Origin: an uncultured Pelagibacteraceae bacterium
GTDB taxonomy: Bacteria; Pseudomonadota; Alphaproteobacteria; Pelagibacterales; Pelagibacteraceae
Assembly: GCA_902623785.1 (NCBI GenBank)
Contig: CACNVG010000001.1
Span: 138,714-202,713 of the forward strand
DNA length: 64,000 bases
Direction: 5' to 3'
A program made the position numbers and the translations under genes. The notes beneath the pieces are model-generated. The model had not been told where the DNA came from. It worked only from the letters and a program-made list of their open reading frames with translations, and made no database searches. Numbering within the stretch: position 1 is the first letter of the stretch; every line of letters starts with the position of its first letter. This document shows positions 37,530-46,199 of this stretch, in pieces.

Positions 37530-38381
37530 ATGAATAAATTTTTACCTTTAATATTTGTTTTACTTTGGTCCTCCGCATTTGTTACAACAAAACCGATAGT
37601 AGATAATAGTGATCCCTTTGCAGCTTTAGCTTTTAGATTTTTTATAGTTGCTTTAGGTTTTTTAATTTATTCTGTTTACAAGAACTTATCTCTAAAATTA
37701 AATAGCAGAGACTTTATTCAATCTTTTTTAAGTGGAGTTTTATTTCATGGAGTTTATTTAGGGGGTGTTTTTTTCTCTATTTCAAAAGGTATTCCAACAG
37801 GCATAACTGCACTTATTGTTACAATGCAACCTATCTTAACAAATGCTTTAGCAGGACCTTTTCTTAAAGAGCATGTTGGCTGGAAACAGTGGATTGGGGT
37901 TGCTCTTGGATTTATAGGGTCAGCATTAGTATTGGGAGTGGATATTGGAGGCGTTCTTCCAACGATCGGAATTATAGCTTCATTCATTGCTTTAATATCC
38001 ATCACATCTGCTACACTTTTTCAAAAAAAGTTTAGTGGCAATATCCCTTTATCTGTCAGCAATACTTACCAGGCTGCAGGAGGATGTTTTTTTCATTTAA
38101 TAATAATCTTATTTTTTGTAGATCCGTTTATTGAATTCAATCCAAGTTTCTTAATAGCAATGGGTCATCAAATTTTTCTTGTATCATTCGGAGCATTTAC
38201 AATATTAATGTTTCTTATCAAAAATAACTCAGCAAGCAAAACAGTAACAGTATTCTTTTTAATACCTGCAACATCTGCTTTTATTGCTTGGATATTTTTA
38301 AACGAGCAACTATCATTAATTGACGTAATTGGTTTCATTGTTGCCTCACTTGGAGTATTTATCGCAACACGAAAATCTTAA
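37530..38381 (+). CDS. EamA/DMT-family transporter
   Basis: This is a 283-residue multi-spanning protein with two EamA repeats: FVLLWSSAFVTTKPIVDNSDPFA at the start and IIASFIALISITSATLFQKKF in the second half, ending with IDVIGFIVASLGVFIATRKS. It is of the same superfamily as the product at 34909 but clearly divergent from it. The transported compound is unknown. The gene stands alone on its strand between the polysaccharide pair and the aldehyde dehydrogenase. Confidence 0.9.
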   Translation: MNKFLPLIFVLLWSSAFVTTKPIVDNSDPFAALAFRFFIVALGFLIYSVYKNLSLKLNSRDFIQSFLSGVLFHGVYLGGVFFSISKGIPTGITALIVTMQPILTNALAGPFLKEHVGWKQWIGVALGFIGSALVLGVDIGGVLPTIGIIASFIALISITSATLFQKKFSGNIPLSVSNTYQAAGGCFFHLIIILFFVDPFIEFNPSFLIAMGHQIFLVSFGAFTILMFLIKNNSASKTVTVFFLIPATSAFIAWIFLNEQLSLIDVIGFIVASLGVFIATRKS

Positions 38382-38481
38382 AGCATTCAAATTATTGATA
38401 AAAAACATTTCAACTTAAAATTGAAATATATTTTGCGCATTTACATCATGTCCAAAAAGGGCTTAAATTGGATTTATACAA

Positions 38482-38652
38482 ATGGCTAAGAAGAAAAAAA
38501 AAGCTGTTAAAAAAAGAGGAAAGAAAACCAAAAAGTCGATTAAGAAAAGATCAAAAACTTTTAAAAAAGCGACTAGAAAACTTTCTAAAAAAGCAAACAG
38601 AAGAAAAATTCTTAAGCCAAAACTCAAAAAACGTAAAACAAATGGAGGAAAA
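38482..38652 (+). other. Extremely Lys-rich, histone-H1-like in-frame extension upstream of the aldehyde dehydrogenase
   Basis: From ATG 38482 a 57-codon stretch is open and in frame with the dehydrogenase. It has 26 Lys and 6 Arg and no acidic residue ([15 protein letters not shown]...). It could be the N-terminus of a 570-residue fusion. Alternatively it could be a leader translated separately, because a good ribosome-binding site and ATG follow at 38644-38655. Its composition resembles eukaryote-like histone H1 tails and AlgP-type bacterial proteins that bind DNA or RNA. Confidence 0.5.
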
Positions 38653-40194
38653 ATGAGTGCAGAGATGAAAGTGTCATCTGTTCTAGATACCTCTCATTTG
38701 AAGGTTAAATTTCCGTTTAAAGCAAAATACGGAAACTACATTAACGGAAAATTTGTAGAGCCTAAATCTGGTAAGTATTTTGATAATACTTCTCCGATCT
38801 CAAATGAAGTTATCTGTTCAGTTGCGCGATCTAACGAAAAAGACGTGGATGCAGCATTAGATGCAGCTCACGCAGCTTTCCCAACTTGGGGAAAGACATC
38901 AATAACTGAAAGATCAAACATTCTATTAAAAATAGCAGATGTATTAGAAAAAAATCTGAATACATTAGCGGTAGCAGAATGTTTAGATAACGGTAAGCCA
39001 ATCAGAGAATGTATGGCTGCAGACTTACCTCTTGTAATAGATCACTGGAGATATTTTGCAGGAGTAATTAGAGCAGAAGAAGGTTCAGTTGCTGAAATCA
39101 GTAATGGTGAATATTCTTATCACATTCCTGAGCCACTTGGTGTGGTTGGTCAAATTATACCTTGGAACTTCCCATTACTAATGGCAACTTGGAAACTTGC
39201 TCCGGCATTAGCTGCTGGTAACTGTGTGGTATTAAAACCTGCAGAGCAAACTCCAGCGTCTATCATGGTAATGATGGAGTTAATTGGCGATCTTTTACCA
39301 AAAGGTGTTGTAAATATTGTAAGCGGTTATGGTTTAGAAGCTGGTAAGCCTTTAGCGTCTTCTAAGAGAATAAGAAAAATTGCTTTCACTGGTGAAACAA
39401 CAACTGGTAGATTGATTATGCAATATGCATCACAAAACTTAATTCCAATAACTTTAGAATTAGGTGGTAAATCTCCTAACATTTTCTTCGAAGACGTCAT
39501 GGAAAAAAATGATGACTTCTTTGATAAGTGTTTAGAGGGTTTTGCAATGTTTACATTAAACCAAGGAGAAGTTTGTACTTGTCCAAGTAGAGTACTAGTT
39601 CAAGAGTCTATCTATGACAAATTCATGGAAAAAGCTATTGCTAGAACTAAAGCTGTAAAACAAGACAACCCTTTAAAAATGGAGACAATGATTGGTGCGC
39701 AAGCTTCATTAGAACAAATGGAAAAAATTAAATCTTATCTTGATTTAGGTAAGAAAGAGGGTGCCAAAGTTCTATGTGGAGGAAATGTTGCAAAAATCAA
39801 TAGTGGTTTAGAAAAAGGAAACTACATTGAGCCAACTATTTTCGAAGGTAAAAACAACATGAGAATATTCCAAGAAGAAATTTTTGGACCAGTTGTTTCT
39901 GTAACTAAATTTAAAGATGAGAAAGAAGCATTGGAAATTGCTAATGACACTCTTTATGGTTTAGGTGCAGGAGTATGGACTAGAAATGGAAATCTTGCGT
40001 TTAGAATGGGTAGAGAAATTCAAGCTGGTAGAGTTTGGACAAATTGTTACCATGCTTATCCTGCTCATGCTGCTTTCGGTGGATATAAACAATCTGGTAT
40101 CGGAAGAGAAACTCATAAAATGATGCTTAACCACTACAGACAAGTGAAGAACTTACACGTGTCTTACAGTGAAAAGAAATTAGGCTTCTTTTAA
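38653..40194 (+). CDS. NAD-dependent aldehyde dehydrogenase, AldB/ExaC/AcoD type
   Basis: The 513 residues from ATG 38653 match acetaldehyde dehydrogenases of the AldB/ExaC class (about 506 residues). Landmarks are [36 protein letters not shown], the general base in ELGGKSPN and the catalytic Cys in [11 protein letters not shown], and the C-terminal [11 protein letters not shown]. The GGAGG ribosome-binding site 4 bases before this ATG supports the start, although the frame stays open to 38482. The DUF779 gene next door is a frequent partner of this class, suggesting oxidation of acetaldehyde or similar short aldehydes. Confidence 0.9.
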   Translation: MSAEMKVSSVLDTSHLKVKFPFKAKYGNYINGKFVEPKSGKYFDNTSPISNEVICSVARSNEKDVDAALDAAHAAFPTWGKTSITERSNILLKIADVLEKNLNTLAVAECLDNGKPIRECMAADLPLVIDHWRYFAGVIRAEEGSVAEISNGEYSYHIPEPLGVVGQIIPWNFPLLMATWKLAPALAAGNCVVLKPAEQTPASIMVMMELIGDLLPKGVVNIVSGYGLEAGKPLASSKRIRKIAFTGETTTGRLIMQYASQNLIPITLELGGKSPNIFFEDVMEKNDDFFDKCLEGFAMFTLNQGEVCTCPSRVLVQESIYDKFMEKAIARTKAVKQDNPLKMETMIGAQASLEQMEKIKSYLDLGKKEGAKVLCGGNVAKINSGLEKGNYIEPTIFEGKNNMRIFQEEIFGPVVSVTKFKDEKEALEIANDTLYGLGAGVWTRNGNLAFRMGREIQAGRVWTNCYHAYPAHAAFGGYKQSGIGRETHKMMLNHYRQVKNLHVSYSEKKLGFF

Positions 40195-40213
40195 AAGATA
40201 ATTAATATATAAT

Positions 40214-40235
40214 GGCCCGTGAGGAATCACGGGCC
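40214..40235 (+). terminator. Strong GC-rich hairpin between the aldehyde dehydrogenase and DUF779 genes
   Basis: GGCCCGTGA and TCACGGGCC form a perfect 9-base stem closed by a GNRA-type GGAA tetraloop. It is by far the most GC-rich element in the gap. The following GTATATTT is only a weak T-tract and the next ATG is 8 bases after the stem, so the hairpin may also hide or set the downstream start or protect mRNA ends. Terminator, attenuator or processing site are all possible. Confidence 0.6.
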
Positions 40236-40243
40236 GTATATTT

Positions 40244-40594
40244 ATGAAAGTAAAAGCAACAGAATCAGCATTAAAACTAATTGAAGATATTAAAGCTCAA
40301 CACGGTGATGAGCTTTTATTTCATCAATCGGGCGGATGTTGTGATGGAAGCGCTCCAATGTGCTATCCCAAAAAAGAATACATGGTAGGAAACAGCGATG
40401 TAAAACTTGGTGAGATTGGTGGAGTTCCTTTTTATATGAATGATGACCAATATGAAAAGTGGAAACATACTGATTTAACTATCGATGCTGTTAATGGTAT
40501 TGGCGGAATGTTCTCTTTAGATAACGGAACAGGTCGCAGATTTCTGACTAAATCAGAAATCTGCTTAGTCGTTGATAACGACAAAAAAAATTAA
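40244..40594 (+). CDS. DUF779 protein associated with aldehyde dehydrogenase
   Basis: The 116 residues show the DUF779 pattern: LLFHQSGGCCDGSAPMCYP with a Cys pair plus third Cys, and the VNGIGGMFSLDNGTGRRFL C-terminal block. In Actinobacteria and Proteobacteria this family sits next to AldB/AcoD-type aldehyde dehydrogenases, as here. The biochemical role is not known; a metal or redox role for the cysteines is only a guess. No ribosome-binding site is seen because the upstream hairpin ends 8 bases before the ATG. Confidence 0.85.
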   Translation: MKVKATESALKLIEDIKAQHGDELLFHQSGGCCDGSAPMCYPKKEYMVGNSDVKLGEIGGVPFYMNDDQYEKWKHTDLTIDAVNGIGGMFSLDNGTGRRFLTKSEICLVVDNDKKN

Positions 40595-40602
40595 ATAATC
40601 TT

Positions 40603-40920
40603 TTATTGTCCTGGAGCTTTGTAGCCAATTTTACCTGCTTTAGCTGTAGCTTTTGAAAAATCAATCGCCTCAAGTATTGTTAAATTTTTAACAGCACCTG
40701 ATCCTTCTACAACAAGTTTAATTGCAGCAAAATCATCAAATGATGAAAGTTCTGCAACAACAACAAAATCATAAGATCCTCTAACGATGTCCATGCTGTG
40801 CATCGTTCCACCCATAGCTTTTGTTAATTGCTCTACAACTGCTTTTCTGTCAGTTCCTGGATCTTTCAAAAATCCTTGAAAAGCTTTCTCTGTGTAGTTT
40901 CCCATTATATATGCTTTCAT
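40603..40920 (-). CDS. GYD domain protein
   Basis: The 105-residue protein has the ferredoxin-like GYD-domain pattern: an N-terminal strand YIMGNYTEKAF, the central GGTMHSMDIVRGSYDFVVVAEL, and a C-terminal EAIDFSKATAKA. The family function is unknown. It has a clear AAGGAG ribosome-binding site and converges with the DUF779 gene. No partner on the minus strand is adjacent, so it is probably transcribed alone. Confidence 0.85.
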   Translation of the reverse strand: MKAYIMGNYTEKAFQGFLKDPGTDRKAVVEQLTKAMGGTMHSMDIVRGSYDFVVVAELSSFDDFAAIKLVVEGSGAVKNLTILEAIDFSKATAKAGKIGYKAPGQ

Positions 40921-41023
40921 GTTATACTCCTTATATTATGATCTATAGTATCGAGTTTATGGGTTTTATGTATATGATTTATTTGCACACTAGACACTTT
41001 AAAAGCTCATGTTAGATTAAATT

Positions 41024-42466
41024 ATGTACGAAAAATTTGGTCAATTCATAGATGGTAAGTGGCTCAAATCCTCCTCAGGCGAAACTTATGAAGTTATCAA
41101 TCCAGCTAACGAGGAGATTATAGGTCAAGCCTCTAAAGCTTCACCTGAGGACGTTGATAAAGCTTTGTTGTCTGCTCAAAAAGGACTAGAGGTTTGGAAA
41201 AAAACACCACCATGGCAACGTGCTTATATTTTAAGAAGAATTGCTGACAAGATGAGAGAAAAGCAAGACATACTTGCTAAATGGATGACTCTTGAAGTTG
41301 GAAAACCGTTTGCAGAAGCAAAAGGTGAAGTTAACGGAGCTGCAGATATTTATGAGTGGAATGCAGAGGAGACAAAAAGAATTTATGGTCAAACTGTAGA
41401 AAGTAGATTTGAAGATACTAGAGTTCATGTTTATTACCAACCTGTTGGAGTTGTAGCTGCATTAGTTCCATGGAACTTTCCTTTAGTTTTATCTGCTAGA
41501 AAAATTTCTACAGCATTAGCAGCTGGCTGTTCAGTAATTGTAAAACCAGATGTAATAACTCCTGGTGTTGTTATGGAACAAGTTGAGATTTGTAGAGAAT
41601 GTGGAGTTCCTCCAGGTGTTGTAAATTTATTATCAGGGGACCCTCCAAGTATTGCCCAACAATTAATTGCCTCTGATATAGTAAAAAAGATTTCAATTAC
41701 AGGATCCTCAAGAGTCGGAAAATTAATTTTAAAACAGGCAGCAGACAAAGTTCAAAGAGTTACAATGGAATTAAGTGGTCACTCTCCATTTATAGTTTTT
41801 GATGACGCAGACATTAAAAAGGCTACCGATATGGCGATTGCTGCTAAGTTTAGAAATAATGGTCAAGTTTGTATTTCACCCAATAGATTTTACATCCAAG
41901 AAAATAAAAAAGATGAATTTGTTAACTTGTTTGTAGAAAAAACTAAGAAATTAAAAATTGGTGACGGTATGGATCCTTCAGTTCAACTTGGACCACTAAC
42001 AACAAAAAAAAGATTAAATGAAATTGAAGAATTAGTTGAAACAACAAAAAAAGAAGGTGCAAAAGTTTTGTTAGGTGGAAAAAGACCGTCAGGTTTCAAT
42101 AAAGGTTATTTTTATGAACCTACAGTTTTTGATAACGTTAAAGATGATTATACAATAATGAAAGTTGAACCATTTGGACCTTTGGTTCCTATGCTATCAT
42201 TTAAAAGTTTCGATGAAGTAATTGAAAGAGCTAATAATCATGAATTAGGATTATCAAGTTATATTTGTACCAACTCTATGGAAAAAGCGCATAGAGCTTC
42301 AGAGTTGATGGAAACTGGAACAGTGGCAGTCAATACACCTTTAGTAGCTTTAGCAGAAGCACCTTTTGGAGGTATCAAACAAGCAGGATACGGAAGGGAA
42401 GGTGGTTCTATGGCAATAAAAGATTATCTTAACGTTAAGTACACTCACCTTGGTTTAAAAGGTTGA
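41024..42466 (+). CDS. NAD(P)-dependent aldehyde dehydrogenase (BADH/GabD-like)
   Basis: The 480 residues have the ALDH fold: FIDGKWLKSSSGE, PWNFPLVLSARKISTALAAG, SGDPPSIAQQL, the base in ELSGHSPF, catalytic Cys in NNGQVCISPNRFY, EPFGPLVP and GGIKQAGYGREGG. The substrate cannot be told: betaine aldehyde, succinic semialdehyde, trimethylaminobutyraldehyde or a sugar aldehyde are possible. It differs from the AldB-type paralogue at 38653. ccdA follows after 5 bases. Confidence 0.9.
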   Translation: MYEKFGQFIDGKWLKSSSGETYEVINPANEEIIGQASKASPEDVDKALLSAQKGLEVWKKTPPWQRAYILRRIADKMREKQDILAKWMTLEVGKPFAEAKGEVNGAADIYEWNAEETKRIYGQTVESRFEDTRVHVYYQPVGVVAALVPWNFPLVLSARKISTALAAGCSVIVKPDVITPGVVMEQVEICRECGVPPGVVNLLSGDPPSIAQQLIASDIVKKISITGSSRVGKLILKQAADKVQRVTMELSGHSPFIVFDDADIKKATDMAIAAKFRNNGQVCISPNRFYIQENKKDEFVNLFVEKTKKLKIGDGMDPSVQLGPLTTKKRLNEIEELVETTKKEGAKVLLGGKRPSGFNKGYFYEPTVFDNVKDDYTIMKVEPFGPLVPMLSFKSFDEVIERANNHELGLSSYICTNSMEKAHRASELMETGTVAVNTPLVALAEAPFGGIKQAGYGREGGSMAIKDYLNVKYTHLGLKG

Positions 42467-42471
42467 TCTAA

Positions 42472-43179
42472 ATGACAGAATTAATTTTGGCTTTAGGTGC
42501 GGGCCTTCTAAGTTTTTTATCCCCATGCGTTTTACCTTTAATACCTGGGTATATATCTTACGTATCGGGAAAATCTCTAAATGAACTACTTGAGGAAAAA
42601 AGAGTTAATATTTTACCAATAGTTCTATTTACAGTTGGTTTTTCTTTAATTTTTATTGCATTTGGTGCAACTAGTTCTCTTATAGGAAAAATTTTGTTAA
42701 ATAATTCAATTGAGTTAAGAATATTTTCTGGTTTAGTTATTATCTTTTTTTCTCTTCAAATAATTGGAATAATAAACTTAAACTTCTTGAACTTTGAAAA
42801 AAGATTTCAAACACAAAAAAGTACTAATATTTTAAGTTCTGTTTTAGTTGGAATGGCTTTTGGATTTGGCTGGACTCCATGTATTGGACCTATATTGGGT
42901 TCCATACTAGCCCTTGCAGCTGTTGAACAAACATTATTAAAAGCAGTATTATTATTGTTATTTTATTCATTAGGGCTGGCGATCCCATTTATTTTATCGG
43001 GCTTCTTGATACAAAAATTTATGCTTGTTTCAAAAAACCTTAAAAGAAATATTAATATTATTTCAAAAACCGGTGGATTTATTTTATTGGGAACAGGTAT
43101 TTTAATACTTACAAACCAACTTCAGGCAGTTGGTTTTTATTTGTTAAAATCATTACCTTTTTTACAAAATCTTGGTTAA
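42472..43179 (+). CDS. ccdA: Cytochrome c biogenesis protein CcdA
   Basis: CcdA carries reducing equivalents across the inner membrane to keep the apocytochrome thiols reduced. The 235-residue protein has six membrane segments, with the redox cysteines in LSFLSPCVLPLIPGY and GFGWTPCIGPILG, the first and fourth helices of the family. Other ccm genes are not in the window. It follows the aldehyde dehydrogenase closely, probably read through. Confidence 0.92.
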   Translation: MTELILALGAGLLSFLSPCVLPLIPGYISYVSGKSLNELLEEKRVNILPIVLFTVGFSLIFIAFGATSSLIGKILLNNSIELRIFSGLVIIFFSLQIIGIINLNFLNFEKRFQTQKSTNILSSVLVGMAFGFGWTPCIGPILGSILALAAVEQTLLKAVLLLLFYSLGLAIPFILSGFLIQKFMLVSKNLKRNINIISKTGGFILLGTGILILTNQLQAVGFYLLKSLPFLQNLG

Positions 43180-43197
43180 AAAAATCATCTTTTTTGG

Positions 43198-43203
43198 TAT
43201 AAT
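43198..43203 (+). promoter_or_regulatory. Consensus -10 element close to the methyltransferase start
   Basis: A perfect TATAAT ends 6 bases before the ATG at 43210, which would place the transcription start at or next to the start codon, suggesting a leaderless mRNA. The -35 candidate TTGGTT has a poor 20-base spacing, so the promoter is plausible but unproven. Confidence 0.4.
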
Positions 43204-43209
43204 CAAAAT

Positions 43210-44229
43210 ATGTCATTAAGTTATTTAATAAATCAATCTAGCAAGTTTATCTGGTACTCTGCGCATTACATTATTTCCTTTAAGTATGCGACACCTATAA
43301 AAATAGATAAGTCTAATCCACCCCCATTTTATGGAAAGATGCCATCAGGTAAAAAACTATTTTTTGAAATGATGAAGCTTTTAAATGAAGAGAGAAAACT
43401 AATTAATTCAAAATTCTATAAAATACCAAGGACAGAATTGAAAGATTTAATAAATACAGCCAAGGGAAGCTTTGATTTTTTCCTTGATTTACCAAAAATT
43501 GACAAAAGAAGAACGTCAGGAAAATTTTCTGAAGTTAAAACTAATAAAGATTTACCAAAATATTTCTTAAGAAATTTTCACTATCAAACTGATGGTTACT
43601 TAAGTGAAAAATCTGCAAGATTATATGAGTTTCAGGTTGAAACATTATTTTCAGGGTGTGCTGCAACAATGAGAAGATTTTCAATGATCCCTTTAATTAA
43701 ATTTATTAAAGATGAAAACTTACCTAGGACTAAGTTGTTAGATATTGGTACTGGGACAGGAGATATAATCGAAACATATAAATTAAATACTAAAAATTTA
43801 GAAGTCACTTGTTCTGATTTATCTGAAGAGTATTTAAATGTAGCAAAAGAAAAATTAAAGAAATTCTCAGATATAAACTATGTAAATTGCAAAGGGGAAG
43901 AGCTTCCATTTGATGAGAAATCTTATGATATTGTTACTTCTACCTATGTTTTTCATGAGGTTCCCTCTGCTATTAGAAAAAAAATTTTTAGTGAAATTTC
44001 AAGAGTACTTAGAAAAGGAGGGATTTTTATTCTAACAGACTCTTTGCAAATGGATGATAATCCAATTTTAAATCCATTATTAGAATTTTTTCCTTATTCT
44101 ACACATGAACCTTATTATCCTAAATATATAAGAGAAGATCTTGCTAACGTTGCTAGACAAAGCGGACTAGAACTTTTTTATTCTAAGAATGCTTATCTTT
44201 CTAAAAGCCTAGCTTTCAAAAAAATTTAA
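43210..44229 (+). CDS. Class I SAM-dependent methyltransferase (UbiE-like fold)
   Basis: The 339-residue protein has an N-terminal helical region of about 170 residues without recognised motif, then a methyltransferase domain: LLDIGTGTGDIIETY (motif I), VTCSDLSEEYLNVA, the GEELPFDEKSYDIVTSTYVFHEVP block, and LRKGGIFILTDSLQ. It resembles UbiE/COQ5-type enzymes in the domain but has a longer front end. The substrate is unknown. It abuts the convergent dioxygenase with no gap. Confidence 0.8.
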   Translation: MSLSYLINQSSKFIWYSAHYIISFKYATPIKIDKSNPPPFYGKMPSGKKLFFEMMKLLNEERKLINSKFYKIPRTELKDLINTAKGSFDFFLDLPKIDKRRTSGKFSEVKTNKDLPKYFLRNFHYQTDGYLSEKSARLYEFQVETLFSGCAATMRRFSMIPLIKFIKDENLPRTKLLDIGTGTGDIIETYKLNTKNLEVTCSDLSEEYLNVAKEKLKKFSDINYVNCKGEELPFDEKSYDIVTSTYVFHEVPSAIRKKIFSEISRVLRKGGIFILTDSLQMDDNPILNPLLEFFPYSTHEPYYPKYIREDLANVARQSGLELFYSKNAYLSKSLAFKKI

Positions 44230-45345
44230 TTAACTAAATTTTCTTAATAGATGTCTAAGTTTACCTTCTGATGAATCGTAATCTATATAGCAACCTTGTA
44301 AAAATCTATTACCCTCATTAGGATTAAATTCTGTTCTACCGTGAAGTAATCTATAATTATCCATCATCAGTAAGTCACCTGGATTTAATTTGAATTTTAT
44401 TAAAAATTTATCTGAGTTATAAATTTCTGAAATTTTATTTCTTGCTTTATAATATAAGTCTAGCCTATCTTTTTCTAAGGCTGGAACAAAATCCAGTCTG
44501 GTACTAAATCTTACTTGTTTAACTTGTTTATTTTGATCTAACTCAATAAGTTCTCCGTAATTTTCTAAAACAACACTTTTATCTGCAAATCTAAACTTAA
44601 CTTTTACTTCTGTGAGTATTTTGAAAAATTCAGGAAATTCTTTTTTTAAATTTTCTGCTACAGCAAATCCATCGACCAAAGTGGAAAATCCACCTTTAAC
44701 CTCATTTTCAATACAATGTAATAACTGAATATTGGGAACTGGTTTTCTGTAAGGATTGTCAGTGTGAGGTGAAAGCGGAAGAGGTGTATAAGCCAAATCA
44801 TTTGGATTTGGTTTTGACTTAACATTAAAGTATTCACCAAAATTTGTCCTTCTAATGCTGCCAATTGAATTAGCAAAATTTACAATGAAATTATCTTTAG
44901 TTGGAACATTTGAAATAATAATAAAACCATTTTTATAGAATGATTTTAAAAGCTCAAGCATCTCACCGCTTTCTAAAAAATTATCATCATATTTAAAATT
45001 CTTAATATTCTTAAGGTCAGAATTCCAAAGCGTTGGTTGCATTAATCTTTCTAATTCCTCATCTGAAGAAAACTCTTTTTCAATTTTTTTAATGTCAAAT
45101 TTAGACTTTACTCCGTCACTAAATTCGAGATTTAAAAGATCATTATCTATTTTAACATCCTTAATTGTAATATTTTTTAGAAATGATGGATCAAAAAGTC
45201 TTTGTTCAGTATTAGCATCAAGATGTTCTTTTTCAGATACTCTTTCTCTTAACCAAATAGGATGCAGTTCTTTCTTTTCTGATCCTTGAAACACAAATAT
45301 TTTATTATTCTTTTCTAATTGTATTTTCATACTGCTGATTAACAT
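44230..45345 (-). CDS. Gamma-butyrobetaine hydroxylase-like 2-oxoglutarate/Fe(II) dioxygenase
   Basis: The 371 residues match the BBOX/TMLH family: an N-terminal DUF971-type domain (LHPIWLRERV, with DANTEQRLFDP) and a TauD-type catalytic domain with iron ligands His-x-Asp in SPHTDNPYR and a distal His in RLLHGRTEF, followed by Arg in FLQGCYID. These enzymes hydroxylate gamma-butyrobetaine or trimethyllysine for carnitine synthesis. The Zn-binding cysteines of mammalian BBOX1 are not evident. The true substrate is inferred only by family. Confidence 0.8.
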   Translation of the reverse strand: MLISSMKIQLEKNNKIFVFQGSEKKELHPIWLRERVSEKEHLDANTEQRLFDPSFLKNITIKDVKIDNDLLNLEFSDGVKSKFDIKKIEKEFSSDEELERLMQPTLWNSDLKNIKNFKYDDNFLESGEMLELLKSFYKNGFIIISNVPTKDNFIVNFANSIGSIRRTNFGEYFNVKSKPNPNDLAYTPLPLSPHTDNPYRKPVPNIQLLHCIENEVKGGFSTLVDGFAVAENLKKEFPEFFKILTEVKVKFRFADKSVVLENYGELIELDQNKQVKQVRFSTRLDFVPALEKDRLDLYYKARNKISEIYNSDKFLIKFKLNPGDLLMMDNYRLLHGRTEFNPNEGNRFLQGCYIDYDSSEGKLRHLLRKFS

Positions 45346-45413
45346 TTCAATAAAAAATAGCTTTAATCAAGTAAAATTAAATAGTAAGAAGGCGACATAA
45401 TAAATCAAAACAA

Positions 45414-46199
45414 ATGAAAAATATTGAATTTTATAGATTTTTAATCTCTTTAGCTAAAGACTTAAATAGATTTTACAAAAAGAATTTAAACAAACCTTTT
45501 AAAGCCTTTAACAAAGGCAAAGGCTCTAACTATGACCCAGTCACTGTAGCTGATAAAAAATTTGAAAAATTCATAAGATCGAAAATTGGTAAAAAATATC
45601 CATCTCATTCAATTGTTGGCGAGGAATTTGGAAAGAAAAAGACTAAAAGTGACTACTCATGGGTAATAGATCCAATTGATGGGACGAGATCTTTTGTAAT
45701 TGGTAATCCGTCATGGAGCAATCTTGTAGCTGTTTGTTATAAAGGGCAACCAATTTTCGGGTTAGCAAATTTTCCTGAATTAAACAAATTTTATATAAAC
45801 AAAAACACTAAAGAGGCATTTTTATTTAAGGATAACAAAAAGACAAAATTAAAATCTTCAAATGAAAAAAATTTTAGTAAGATGAAACTTTCTGGAAACT
45901 TTCATGGTCATTTTTCTTTAGACAGGCTCAAGAAAGTAAAAAAAATTCTACCAATGATGCAATTTCCTTGCATGGATGCATTAAGTTATTCTCATTTTTG
46001 TGAAGGAAAAATTGATGTTGTTTTTCAATGTGGAAATAAAATTTGGGATATTTTTCCATTGATACCAATAATAAGAGCTTCAGGCGGAATAGTTACAAAT
46101 TGGAAAAATCAATTTAATTTTAAAAGTGGAAATGTTTTGGTCTCTCCAAACAAATTCTTACACTCTAAGATGCTGAGAATGCTTAGACCCCTAAATTAG
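45414..46199 (+). CDS. hisN: Inositol monophosphatase family phosphatase, histidinol-phosphatase-like
   Basis: The 261 residues show GEEFG, the metal-binding WVIDPIDGTRSFVIGNPSW and a WDIFPLIPIIRASGGIVTNW motif (the second Asp ligand). Length and the SFVIGNP segment resemble HisN-type histidinol phosphatases, but inositol-1-phosphatase or nucleotide phosphatase activity cannot be excluded. It is convergent with the epimerase gene with a 4-base overlap; no histidine genes are next to it. Confidence 0.75.
   Translation: MKNIEFYRFLISLAKDLNRFYKKNLNKPFKAFNKGKGSNYDPVTVADKKFEKFIRSKIGKKYPSHSIVGEEFGKKKTKSDYSWVIDPIDGTRSFVIGNPSWSNLVAVCYKGQPIFGLANFPELNKFYINKNTKEAFLFKDNKKTKLKSSNEKNFSKMKLSGNFHGHFSLDRLKKVKKILPMMQFPCMDALSYSHFCEGKIDVVFQCGNKIWDIFPLIPIIRASGGIVTNWKNQFNFKSGNVLVSPNKFLHSKMLRMLRPLN

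Noticed and set aside
38406-38426. AT-rich hairpin ATTTCAA/TTGAAAT downstream of the second EamA gene as a terminator
   Set aside because: The 7-base A/T stem is weak and easily expected by chance at this base composition; not enough to call.
38468-38656. A Lys/Leu-rich frame starting [14 protein letters not shown] next to the ALDH extension
   Set aside because: It is a shifted frame of the A-rich stretch and does not connect to any gene; the in-frame 38482 start fits better.
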